A DNA stretch of 64,000 nucleotides, taken from contig CASENM010000020.1 in NCBI GenBank assembly GCA_949289295.1, positions 1-64,000 on the forward strand. Reading direction: 5' to 3'. Shown one piece after another: positions 7,858-16,475 of the stretch. The notes below the pieces were generated by a model. It worked only from the letters and a program-made list of their open reading frames with translations, made no database searches and had not been told where the DNA came from. The DNA comes from an uncultured Bacteroides sp. Lineage in GTDB: Bacteria > Bacteroidota > Bacteroidia > Bacteroidales > Bacteroidaceae. Both the position numbers and the translations under genes were made by a program. Position 1 is the first letter of the stretch. Every line of letters starts with the position of its first letter.

Positions 7858-8889
7858 TTATTGCCTTGTAAGTATGAATGTAGAGTATTTAGAACTCATT
7901 ATTGGGTGAGAGTTGAAAGAATTGCTATCCCACACTGTACAGTAAAATTTCAACGAATGCTTGCCATTACCCACTTCAAGTTCACTATATGGCATAAATA
8001 TGATTAAGTCATTAAAACTTGAGCTATTATAATTAGGCGTAAAATCTTTTGAGGCAGATGCATTTCCGCCCGATGTCCTATATGTACCATTGTAATCCTT
8101 TACGGGCTTGCCATTCTCATAATAAAAATATGCAACGCATGTGCCTTTTACTTTATACATGCCTTTAATATTAAAGGAAACATGAATTTTCATCCCTTTG
8201 ACATTATTATCTGTTACATTATGTTCTAAGGTTATATTTCTAATTTTACCCTCTACTTTACCATGATATTGTGTTAGGCGGATGTTTGCACTCATTCCTC
8301 CTGCTTTAACATTAAAATTGGATATTCTTTCCTTAACATCAAAATTCTGACCATAAGAGATTGTAAATGAAGCTTTGTCTTTTGAATCAAGTCTTATCCA
8401 TTGAGGCAATGAATGGATTTCATAGTTGTCCGCATCCGTCTCAATTCGAAAAGTCATTTGACCAGCAGAAGAGGTTTTGTAAACATCTATTTCATTACAG
8501 CCATTAACCAATAATTTTTGTGGGGTATAAACATCTTGTTCTAAACAAATCTTCACAGAGTCCAACGATGACTTAACTTTGATGTCGGCTTTTCTCTTTG
8601 AACTTGAATTATATGACATCTTTATCATGAATGATTGATTGTCTTGAATTACTTCACACCAATCAGGCAAGTTCGTTACTTGATAATCAGAATCGTTCAT
8701 TTGAACATTGAATAGAATATTCGCCCCTTCTGGTGGTACCGACACGTTTATCAAATCTTTCATGCCATTTACAAACAAATATGGCTTTTCGCCGACAACT
8801 TTCGAAATGAATCTTTGACCAGAGTATTTGTAATCCTCAAGCCTATAGGCATAAAAAGAGGATATGACCAAAAGAATGACAAATAACAA
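7858..8889 (-). CDS. Membrane-anchored BACON-like repeat protein (C-terminal part of a split gene)
   Basis: The frame begins directly after an in-frame TAG at 8893-8895 and continues the upstream zinc-ribbon frame without a shift. Its first 18 residues (LFVILLVISSFYAY) are a membrane helix. Two BACON-like beta domains follow (about residues 50-118 and 130-205), each with the pattern LPxW, alternating strands and a final LEQD or LTQ. A further Ig-like domain of about 130 residues ends the protein. There is no good start codon, because the TTG at 8889 is the first possible one and the first ATG removes the membrane helix. I read it as the extracellular half of one former protein. Confidence 0.65.
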   Translation of the reverse strand: MLFVILLVISSFYAYRLEDYKYSGQRFISKVVGEKPYLFVNGMKDLINVSVPPEGANILFNVQMNDSDYQVTNLPDWCEVIQDNQSFMIKMSYNSSSKRKADIKVKSSLDSVKICLEQDVYTPQKLLVNGCNEIDVYKTSSAGQMTFRIETDADNYEIHSLPQWIRLDSKDKASFTISYGQNFDVKERISNFNVKAGGMSANIRLTQYHGKVEGKIRNITLEHNVTDNNVKGMKIHVSFNIKGMYKVKGTCVAYFYYENGKPVKDYNGTYRTSGGNASASKDFTPNYNSSSFNDLIIFMPYSELEVGNGKHSLKFYCTVWDSNSFNSHPIMSSKYSTFILTRQ

Positions 8890-8892
8890 AAC

Positions 8893-9300
8893 CTATGAAA
8901 TTGTGAAATATGATAGAACTTTCTTCTCAACAATGCGATCCCTGTATATTGTTCTTGTATCATGAACAATGTCATGAAAAAGAGCTATCTGTTTTGTGTC
9001 AAACGAAAACTCGTTCTCTGCTCGAAGAGTCAAAGGATAGATATTTTTTACAGGAACTATGCTTTCTGTCTTCCCTGTGACCTCAGAATCATTTAAGAAA
9101 ACCCTTTTTGCATTAACGACACTCCATCTTACAATGAACTGACCATGATTTATCCTCCCTATATCGAAATTTGTAATACTACATGTTTTAGCATTTCCTG
9201 GTTTTGTGTTTTCCGGAAAACGAGTACCACATTTTCTGCAACAACTAGCAGTATTTGGATTTGTGCAACTACAATTCGAACATTTCTTTGTTTCTACCAC
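8893..9300 (-). CDS. Zinc-ribbon/Ig-like protein (N-terminal part of a split gene)
   Basis: This 135-aa frame from a GTG start has an N-terminal zinc ribbon (CSNC then CCRKCGTRFP, about residues 7-28). One Ig-like domain with a WSVVNAKRVFLND strand pair follows. That domain resembles the first repeat of the neighbouring protein at 9342-10400. The frame stops at a TAG (8893-8895), and the same frame then continues through a membrane helix into BACON-like domains. An amber mutation in one longer protein of about 480 aa is the simplest reading. If the short product is made, it would be soluble. Confidence 0.6.
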   Translation of the reverse strand: MVETKKCSNCSCTNPNTASCCRKCGTRFPENTKPGNAKTCSITNFDIGRINHGQFIVRWSVVNAKRVFLNDSEVTGKTESIVPVKNIYPLTLRAENEFSFDTKQIALFHDIVHDTRTIYRDRIVEKKVLSYFTIS

Positions 9301-9341
9301 TATATTTCAGATAGAATATGGAGTTCTTATACTAAAACAAT

Positions 9342-10400
9342 TTACCTATTTCTATATAGAGATAAGATGCCATCAATCCTCTTTCTAAATATAGCTAATA
9401 AACGGAGCCACTTTTGTCTAAATATAGATTCCCAGATTTGATGTTGGATAGTGCCAGAAGAAGACATCAACCATTTGTCAATTTGTATTTCCTTGATTTC
9501 ATTTGATAAAAACGACAAATCAACATCACAAGAAGGAAGTTCCATCTTGGAAAATGTATCACCAAAATTTATATCAACCTTAGGCAATGTCCTTACTCCA
9601 ACCGACAATGATGCTTCTGCACGTGATATAATATTAGATGCGACCAATCTGTATTCAGTTGTTCTTGCCGGCGACACTTGGAACGAGGTTAACTTGGTGA
9701 CATCTTTCATCATAGGTTCAATCATGATTGATTCAGCATTATCAACATTCCAACTCAGTACTACTTTATCCGATTCAACAACTACGTCTTTACTTGCGTA
9801 AAAGCCTTGTATTTTAACAGGGTGTAACACTCTTATATCAATAAAATTGCTAACAAAGATATCCTCATCATCGGTGTAAACTGTCAAAATCAGTTGTTCA
9901 CTTTTTTCTAAACCAACTTTAATATGATCCTTATTTGTAACATCTATTGTCCGAGTAGAAGATGACAACGTAATTTTAACAGCATTTCTTACATCCCATT
10001 TGAGTTTAATCTCATTCCCTGCCTGAATTTGATATGAGGAAGACACGAATGATAAAATTAGAGGAAGAGGTCTAGGAGATAAACGTATTTCTTTTGAAAT
10101 TTGATCGTAGTCATTTTCAGCTTTGATAGCAACCGTCACGGCTTTATCTACTTTCATCTCATACTCCTTCAAAGAAGTTACATCAAAATCATTTATTGAG
10201 ACTATGTTTGCATTATCTACAAGCCAATCAATATGTATTATACTTCCAATCCAATATTTATCTTCCCTTACCTTAAATAATTGGATTATTGGAGATAACG
10301 AGCCTCCTGAAATGGTTGCCTCAGGAAATTCGTATCTACAGTGCCTACAAAACCGTGCCTGTTTAGGATTTTCCGTATTGCACTTTGGACATTGTTTCAT
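9342..10400 (-). CDS. Zinc-ribbon protein with Ig-like repeats
   Basis: The protein has 352 aa. The N-terminus holds a double-knuckle zinc ribbon, CPKCNTENPKQARFC then CRYEFP (about residues 4-25). At least three Ig-like repeats follow, at about 40-105, 115-190 and 200-270, recognisable by repeated W-x-V-x-N-A strands (IDWLVDNANIV, LKWDVRNAVKI, LSWNVDNAESI). The C-terminal tail is helical and basic. There is no signal peptide or membrane segment, so it is presumably cytosolic. Proteins of this type are often substrates or adaptors of Ser/Thr kinases. The co-operonic kinase also ends in a zinc ribbon, so an adaptor role is plausible but not shown. Confidence 0.7.
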   Translation of the reverse strand: MKQCPKCNTENPKQARFCRHCRYEFPEATISGGSLSPIIQLFKVREDKYWIGSIIHIDWLVDNANIVSINDFDVTSLKEYEMKVDKAVTVAIKAENDYDQISKEIRLSPRPLPLILSFVSSSYQIQAGNEIKLKWDVRNAVKITLSSSTRTIDVTNKDHIKVGLEKSEQLILTVYTDDEDIFVSNFIDIRVLHPVKIQGFYASKDVVVESDKVVLSWNVDNAESIMIEPMMKDVTKLTSFQVSPARTTEYRLVASNIISRAEASLSVGVRTLPKVDINFGDTFSKMELPSCDVDLSFLSNEIKEIQIDKWLMSSSGTIQHQIWESIFRQKWLRLLAIFRKRIDGILSLYRNR

Positions 10401-10518
10401 TTTGATTAGAATGAGTATAATACTAAATAACTACTATATGTAAGCGTCCCAATTCTGACGTTCTCCTTCCTCTACAGGCGGAACGTCTAAAATAAAATTA
10501 AAATCAGGTTGATTTTAA

Positions 10519-11416
10519 GAAACTGTTTTGATTTCATTCGATAAATATGTTAAGCATGATTTGAATGAATGCAATCTGTACCATGGCTTCCGCAGTTTCA
10601 GCAAAGAACTCGTAATCGATGGTCAGCCTTCTGAAATTTCCAGCCATGAGAAAGAACGTTCCACAATCCAGCGTTTAGGCACTACTTGAAACTTGGACGG
10701 GCATTCATCCGGTCTGACAATAACTTCCAATACCCATCCGAATTTCTTCTTGACCCAATCAGCTAAGTTTCCCCTGTAGCCTCCGTCCGCCAGGATTTTC
10801 ACTATACGCGGAAATTTGTAAGCGAGTTTTTCTATGACCTGTGGAGCGCTCTTGCTGCCATGCAGATTGGCTTCATGGATTGCAACGGCTAACGGAAGGC
10901 CAAGCGTATCGACCACGATGTGTTCTTTCCGTCCTTTGACTTTCTTGTTGCCGTCTATACCACGTTTAGAATCAACATGATGGGAAGTCTTTACGCTTCT
11001 GGAATCAATGATGCCAAGGCTGGGGCTTTCCTGACGTCCTGCCTGTTTGCGGATGAGAGAGTGTAAGACATCCATCACCTCTTCAAACACGCCTTCAAGC
11101 TTCCACTTACGGAAATAGTAATAGACGGTTTGCCGAGGGGCGAAGTCAGAGGGAAGCATACGCCACTGACAGCCGGTCTTGTTGATATAAAGAATCGCAT
11201 TCATAATCTCTCTAAGCGAATGTTTTCGCTTTCTCGCTTGCGGCTCTAAAATATTTTTTATAACTTGCCACTGTTTTTCAGTCAGGTCGGTTGGATAGTG
11301 TGTCATAACTTTATAGTTTGGTACCTTTAAAGATATAACATTTTTCCAATTGACCGGCTGATTTTGAATTTTATGAGACCTATAATATTATTCTTGAATC
11401 AATTCAAAACAGTTTC
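10519..11416 (-). mobile_element. IS5-family insertion sequence (IS427-like group)
   Basis: The element is about 898 bp. Its ends carry imperfect inverted repeats beginning GAAACTGTTTTGA on both sides. The flanking bases are TAA at 10516-10518 and TAA at 11417-11419, consistent with the 3-bp TNA target duplication of the IS427 group. It contains one transposase frame, which is frameshifted near its end. It sits inside the otherwise continuous leftward operon and splits a small gene, so it may lower expression of all genes further left. Confidence 0.75.
10534..11306 (-). pseudogene. Frameshifted IS5-family transposase
   Basis: This is a DDE transposase with the N-terminal DLTEKQWQVIK helix region, GIIDSRSVK (first Asp), LADGGYRG (second Asp) and WIVERSFSW (Glu). 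The uninterrupted frame ends early at 10623 with EISEG. Adding one A in the run at about 10632-10636 restores the family's NFRRLTIDYEF tail and continues to a natural stop at 10534. A single-base deletion has therefore removed the last 30 or so residues. The catalytic triad is still present, so residual activity cannot be excluded. Confidence 0.8.
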
Positions 11417-11618
11417 TAAGTGTAAGCCTCCGGTAAACCGTATTTACTGCAATTCCTTGGCCAAAAAAAATTAAATTTATGTGGAACGATTATTTGAATA
11501 TACATACTGTCACCAATAAATTCTAAATCATAAACACGATTTGAATTATTTCAACATCTAAATTTCTTGACATTCTTTTCCTAAAATACAAGCAAGCAAA
11601 AGACTCTTTTAGAACTAT

Positions 11619-12323
11619 TCACAATTTTATGCCACAAAAATTACAATATTTATCTGAAACATCATAAATTGGTGTACCACAGAACATACAAAAGGAATTT
11701 TCTCTGTATGTGATTTTTATCTTTGCCCTATCTATTATTTTTCCATAACTATTATAAAGGAATAATTCATAAATATCAGACGTTACACTCAAGTCTATAG
11801 CAGAAATTGATGTAACATCCATATTCTCAGCGTTATTAGACAAAATAAGTTGAAAGGGATTATTGCAAACCCAACTCAGATGTATTATTTTACCATACTG
11901 GACTTCAGTTTCAACACTGGCCTTAAATTCTTTTATATTTTTCGCTTCTGCTTTGAATTTAGATTCTTCGTCCAAAGTTGAAAAAAGTTTATAAGCCTTC
12001 TTTATTTCTGATTCTAATTTCTCAATTGTTTGATATTTTTTACTAACATAAATAATATCAAACAATGCTGCTTGAACAGCAATACATTCTGTATTTCTTA
12101 GACATTTACATACTGAATAAATGACGTCTGAATTAATAGCATGACCTATAATACTATCATTCAAACTTCTAAGTATAATTACAAAATCATTTATTACTAC
12201 ATAATTACCCGAATAGAAATCTTTCACATATCCTTCGAACATTATTGGAGTATCAAATATCGAACTGTCTAATTCGTAGATACTTTTAACAACTTTAACA
12301 ATGCTATTAGATGAAGAAATCAT
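11619..12323 (-). CDS. C-terminal zinc-ribbon protein
   Basis: This 234-aa protein begins 16 nt after the PP2C gene stop. Most of it is of no family known to me: beta-rich at residues 1-100, then a helical stretch (about 100-140). It then has an Ig-like segment with LSWCNNPFQLILSN-type strands resembling the repeats of the protein at 9342-10400. The C-terminus is a zinc ribbon, CMFCGTPIYDVSDKYCNFCG. No membrane segment is seen. Its position beside the phosphatase and the shared domains suggest an adaptor or target of the kinase/phosphatase pair. Confidence 0.65.
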   Translation of the reverse strand: MISSSNSIVKVVKSIYELDSSIFDTPIMFEGYVKDFYSGNYVVINDFVIILRSLNDSIIGHAINSDVIYSVCKCLRNTECIAVQAALFDIIYVSKKYQTIEKLESEIKKAYKLFSTLDEESKFKAEAKNIKEFKASVETEVQYGKIIHLSWVCNNPFQLILSNNAENMDVTSISAIDLSVTSDIYELFLYNSYGKIIDRAKIKITYRENSFCMFCGTPIYDVSDKYCNFCGIKL

Positions 12324-12339
12324 ATATATGATTTAGAGT

Positions 12340-14259
12340 TTACCTTGTTTTAGCACTATATATATTAGTGCAAACGCCCCATATTTCTTGAGCCTCTTTT
12401 TTCTCAATATTAATAGTTTTTGTTATACAATTCCCATCTTTTTTAAGAAACAAGACCGTTATACAATTATTAGAAAGATTTTCATCTGAAGAAAAAATAG
12501 CAGGATCTATCCCCTTTATTAATTTTATCAATTCATCAAAATCATCCATGCCTATATAGTATGGATTTATATTTCCACTATAAGTTACCTCAATAGAATT
12601 GCTTGACAGTATGACCATATTAAAATCTTCATCCTTTTCGTTAAAGGACTTTTTACTTATATTCAATGTATTATATACTTTCTCAGATGAATCTAAACAA
12701 TTTTCCACTTCCTCGTAGGGTATTTTTTCCTTTATTGTTTTATTCAATGATTGGTTAATACTTTCAGCATTTTTTTCAACTTCTTTTTTCTTTTCTTCGC
12801 ATTTAACTTTTTTTCCTATCAATTCTTCCTCTTGTTTTTTTATCTGATTGAATTTATTTTTTTCTGCTTTCAAACTTTCTTCTTGACTTTTTTCTTTTTC
12901 TTCTAGTTTCTGAATTTCTTTGTCTAGTTCTTCTATCTCTGAATTCAAATTTTTTACATTCTCTTGTTTCTGCATGATATCTGCACGGATTACTTTTAAT
13001 GCCCTTTCAACAGCTTTTAGTATATACCCTGTAAGTTTCTTTTTGAAAGTTAAGACTTCAGATTTGACATCTTGTGATACTTCTTCTGACTCTTTTTTCT
13101 CGTATGAAGCACAATAATTCTGAATGTCTTGTTGAAAAAGAATTATCTTTGCATTAAATTTCACAGCAGAATCTTTACACAAAGTCTCCGATAATAATTT
13201 ATTTTGCTTTGTAGCACGCTCCTTTTTCTTGAATTCCAAATTTTGTTGCGTTTCATTAAGCTCCTTCTTGTAATTGCTTATATTTGACTCTATGGTTTTA
13301 AGTCTATCTGATAATTGGGATACTTGAATTTCATAAGATTTATATTTTTCCGCCACTTCAAATATTAACCTTTGAGATTCTACAATCTTAAGCCAATCTT
13401 GTTGAAGTTGAAATCTATCATCTATGACAAAAGCAATACTCATGTCATCATGAGATAAACTTTCACTCTGATTTTTCAAAAAACTTTCACAATCAGTATT
13501 AAAGTCTGATTCTTTATCTTGAAGATATGCTCTTATGACTTCTGAATAATCAACTACTAGCTTTTCTGATTGAAAATTTCCGTCATGTGAACCACCATAG
13601 CAATCTTCTATTCCATCGGAACAGGCAAAGATAGCAAATGGTTGATTGTCTGAAGAATCCACATAATACCTAAAACGATCTACAGGGTTGCTTTCACATA
13701 ATGAAGTGGTAATGTTATCCTCACAAGCAGAATCCCATGGAACAGGTTGTTTCCATTCGTTATTATAGGATATAGTATATATTCGCCCATCCCCTATATG
13801 AAAAGCAAATGTAAAACTATCTGTTTTAACAGCGACTATTAATGTACAACCAAATGCTTCTTTAATTTCTGCATCACCAAGCTTCACTATTTCTTCGTTT
13901 GTAAATGGTGTATTAGCAACATTTTCCATTATAGCATCGTACCACTGTTCATGAATACGCGTAAATAAATCCAAAAACAAAGAATCTGCTTTCTTGCCAT
14001 CATCTGGCGTATGACTTTTCCGACCAATTGTTGATAATTTCTTATAATTATCCAATACAAATTGTCTTGTTAAATCGATAGCAATTGAGCAAGCCAAATC
14101 GGAACCTATGTGACTTCTTACATATGTTCTACCTCCATGACCATCGGACACCGCTATTATACAACCTTTATCAAATACCTTGCATAGCGTTGAATCCTGG
14201 CAAGGTAATTTAGTGTCTTCGTGGCTAGAACCTACCACTGTTTTGCAGAAATGTTTCAT
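12340..14259 (-). CDS. PP2C-type Ser/Thr phosphatase with long coiled coil
   Basis: I take the ATG at 14259 as start (639 aa), since it gives MKHFCKTVVGSSHEDTK, the normal beginning of a PP2C domain. Metal-binding motifs are visible: SDGHGG (about 38-43), GDGRIYTIS, ACSDGIEDCYGG and HDDMSIAFVID (near 280). A long Lys/Glu-rich coiled coil follows at about 300-550, then a C-terminal domain of about 90 residues. It is expected to reverse phosphorylation by the neighbouring kinase. Kinase, vWA and PP2C side by side form the TerY-P triad known from tellurite-resistance-type stress operons. The coiled coil is unusually long for that family. Confidence 0.87.
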   Translation of the reverse strand: MKHFCKTVVGSSHEDTKLPCQDSTLCKVFDKGCIIAVSDGHGGRTYVRSHIGSDLACSIAIDLTRQFVLDNYKKLSTIGRKSHTPDDGKKADSLFLDLFTRIHEQWYDAIMENVANTPFTNEEIVKLGDAEIKEAFGCTLIVAVKTDSFTFAFHIGDGRIYTISYNNEWKQPVPWDSACEDNITTSLCESNPVDRFRYYVDSSDNQPFAIFACSDGIEDCYGGSHDGNFQSEKLVVDYSEVIRAYLQDKESDFNTDCESFLKNQSESLSHDDMSIAFVIDDRFQLQQDWLKIVESQRLIFEVAEKYKSYEIQVSQLSDRLKTIESNISNYKKELNETQQNLEFKKKERATKQNKLLSETLCKDSAVKFNAKIILFQQDIQNYCASYEKKESEEVSQDVKSEVLTFKKKLTGYILKAVERALKVIRADIMQKQENVKNLNSEIEELDKEIQKLEEKEKSQEESLKAEKNKFNQIKKQEEELIGKKVKCEEKKKEVEKNAESINQSLNKTIKEKIPYEEVENCLDSSEKVYNTLNISKKSFNEKDEDFNMVILSSNSIEVTYSGNINPYYIGMDDFDELIKLIKGIDPAIFSSDENLSNNCITVLFLKKDGNCITKTINIEKKEAQEIWGVCTNIYSAKTR

Positions 14260-14327
14260 AATTAATTGAAATAATTTATCCAAGATGGTAATGAATACCA
14301 AAACCATCTTGGATACCAGAGTTTACA

Positions 14328-15071
14328 TTAATCAAAAATATCCTTAAATGGATCATCCGAGTCTGTTGGAACTGGTTCTGGTTGTGGTTCAGGAATCTCA
14401 ACATCCGGCTTTACAGGCTTTACGATAGATGCAACTGTATTTGCTTTGCCACGAGTTGATGATTGAGAACCAATTTTTACAGAATTGATCGCTATTACCT
14501 TTAACAGCTCTTTTAATTTATTGGTGTCTGTTGAAACTACGCCCTCTTCGCTACCTACAAACTCAACAAGACTTGAGTGAATAGCACCAGGTAATTCTAT
14601 TGCAATTTTTATTGCATATGAAAACCACTTGTTTTTCTTTAAATCTTCTAATTCACTCTGAGCATTATCAGTAGGAGCTCCATCAGTAAGGAGAACTATT
14701 ATTGGAGCATTATTTGCATGCTCTTGCAGAAAACCACCTGCTTTTCTAGAAAGCTTATTGTTTAGTTCCCCGAAAGCAGCTCCCATTGCCGTGAGTCCAG
14801 AAGCCTTTAGGTCATACCAGTTGAAATCCTCAACGTTAATCGGCTTCTCTGACATCCATTTAACCCCTGTGCTAAATTCAAGCACATTAACCAAAAAAGA
14901 GCAATCCGGATTTTCCTGAGCAAAATCTTTAATCTCAGGAATTGCCTCTCTCATGGCTGCATTAACAGCCTCAATTGGGTCATTGACCATACTTCCTGAT
15001 GTATCAACCAGGAAAAAAATTGGTGTCAAAGGTCTTGCACCAATTTCTTGTTCAGATGTTTTAATTGGCAT
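14328..15071 (-). CDS. vWA-domain protein, TerY-like
   Basis: This 247-aa protein is a single von Willebrand factor A domain with an intact MIDAS: FLVDTSGS (D23, S25, S27), a Thr in SGLTAMG near 95, and LLTDGAPTD near 130. The last 45 residues are a Pro/acidic linker-like tail. TerY-type vWA proteins bind metal and protein partners and are encoded with a PP2C phosphatase and a Ser/Thr kinase, as here. It lies between those two genes, 68 nt from PP2C and 106 nt from the kinase. There is no signal peptide, so it is expected to be cytosolic. Confidence 0.88.
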   Translation of the reverse strand: MPIKTSEQEIGARPLTPIFFLVDTSGSMVNDPIEAVNAAMREAIPEIKDFAQENPDCSFLVNVLEFSTGVKWMSEKPINVEDFNWYDLKASGLTAMGAAFGELNNKLSRKAGGFLQEHANNAPIIVLLTDGAPTDNAQSELEDLKKNKWFSYAIKIAIELPGAIHSSLVEFVGSEEGVVSTDTNKLKELLKVIAINSVKIGSQSSTRGKANTVASIVKPVKPDVEIPEPQPEPVPTDSDDPFKDIFD

Positions 15072-15177
15072 TCTTTTTGAATTTTAAATTAAAAAATAAT
15101 TGATTTATGACTTATACGTCTATTTAGCAATTGAAAGAGAGTTAGTCAATATGCAAAGCGCCTGCTTAGCATCTTAT

Positions 15178-16467
15178 CTATCTAGGAGATACTAGACGAA
15201 TCTTTACCTCCTTGATATTACTGAACATAATGGACATGCTATCACATAATGGAAAAGCCTTGCCTGGTGGAATTATGACTTTCTGCGTTCCATATGTCAC
15301 ACACCACTCCATCTCAGAAAGATTACGGATGCCTAAGACGTTATTTGAGCCCTTAGCAGATACGATTTTAGCAACAACTGTAAAGTGGCCTTCTTTACCA
15401 ATTTGAGACTCGTAAATAGTTTGACCTGCTACAAGGGGTATATATTCCTTATGACCTATTTGCATCCAGTGTATTGCTCTTTTGCAAGCACACACCTTAC
15501 ATTTGCCAAAATCTTGAGGTTCTATATATGTATATTTCTTACAATCTGGACAAACATTAAGATACGAGCGCCATCTTGACAATAACCTTATCCACTCATT
15601 TTCAATAATTCGGCTTTGCGGGTCAATTTGACACTCATGGGAAAACGCCCTTAAAAAAGCGGCACGAATAAACTCTGGAACTTCGCCCCATCTGCTTAAA
15701 GCATTCGGAGAATATTCCTTAGTGGCTCTATTTTCTTTGTTTTTCGGGTCAAAAATGAAGGTAGGGTTAATACCAAATAAATATTCTATTGCACGTGGTG
15801 TCAGGCATGGAATCTTCTCCATGGCTTTCCCTTGCAAAGGATGGTCTATAAAAAATAGCCGGAATAATATGATAGCTAAAGAATAGAAATCTGTATATCT
15901 ATTTGGTGATGCCCCCATAACTACTTCCGGAGCCATATAACCACGTTTCCCTCCTATATTAGAGACGTTATTATTTGCTGAAGACACATTGTCGTTGTCT
16001 CCTATTTGCACTTCACCAGTGTCCGGATCAAAGAAAAAATTACCATCATTAAGGTCAAAATATGCAAGTCCTTTTAAATGTAATTTTTGAAATGCTACAC
16101 ACAAATTTATAGCCGCATTTATTACTGTAAACTCGTCTTTGAAATGACATTTATTTACAATAAATTTTGATAGACTTTTATTCTTGGGCTCGACTAGATT
16201 CATTACATAGCCAACTCCCATTTCATTTTCAACAACAGCGATTGGCCAAAGGAACGTATCGTCCGGAGTTATTCGTGATACATTTTTTTTCAAATTGTCC
16301 ACAAATTCCGTTGAAGGACGGCATTTGTTATACCATTTAAAGGCCATAGGTTTCCCATCATAATTAACATAGTAAACCTCCCCTTGACCTCCTTCGCCTA
16401 TTTTTGAACCAACAATTCCAGATTTTCCATCTGTAAAATTAATAACAGTACCATTAATAAAAGCCAT
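15178..16467 (-). CDS. Ser/Thr protein kinase with C-terminal zinc ribbon
   Basis: The first ATG (16467) is chosen, 8 nt after the M48 stop. An upstream TTG is possible. The kinase domain spans about residues 1-280. It has a glycine loop IGEGGQGEVYYV, the VAIK-type Lys in AFKWYNK, a catalytic-loop equivalent YFDLNDGNFFF and a metal Asp in IGDNDN, where DFG is replaced. A zinc ribbon follows (CPDCKKY then CKVCACKRA), then a beta domain of about 100 residues. Kinases with this altered catalytic loop and a zinc ribbon are typical of TerY-P triads. It probably phosphorylates island proteins and is countered by the PP2C. Confidence 0.87.
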   Translation of the reverse strand: MAFINGTVINFTDGKSGIVGSKIGEGGQGEVYYVNYDGKPMAFKWYNKCRPSTEFVDNLKKNVSRITPDDTFLWPIAVVENEMGVGYVMNLVEPKNKSLSKFIVNKCHFKDEFTVINAAINLCVAFQKLHLKGLAYFDLNDGNFFFDPDTGEVQIGDNDNVSSANNNVSNIGGKRGYMAPEVVMGASPNRYTDFYSLAIILFRLFFIDHPLQGKAMEKIPCLTPRAIEYLFGINPTFIFDPKNKENRATKEYSPNALSRWGEVPEFIRAAFLRAFSHECQIDPQSRIIENEWIRLLSRWRSYLNVCPDCKKYTYIEPQDFGKCKVCACKRAIHWMQIGHKEYIPLVAGQTIYESQIGKEGHFTVVAKIVSAKGSNNVLGIRNLSEMEWCVTYGTQKVIIPPGKAFPLCDSMSIMFSNIKEVKIRLVSPR

Positions 16468-16475
16468 AAATTCAA

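Larger units (their letters stand above)
10434..11573 (-). pseudogene. Decayed small gene interrupted by an IS5-type element
   Basis: A start ATG at 11573 follows a good AGGAAAAGA ribosome-binding site, 45 nt after the preceding gene. The first 16 codons end at a TAG, but a +1 shift restores a frame (RVYDLEFIGDSMYIQIIV, then FFWPRNCSKYGLPEAYT) up to the IS. On the other side of the IS the same frame continues (QPDFNFILDVPPVEEGERQN) to a TAG at 10434. Removing the IS and one TAA repeat leaves a stop at the junction, so the gene had other damage or the ends are slightly misplaced. The product family is not recognised. Confidence 0.55.
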
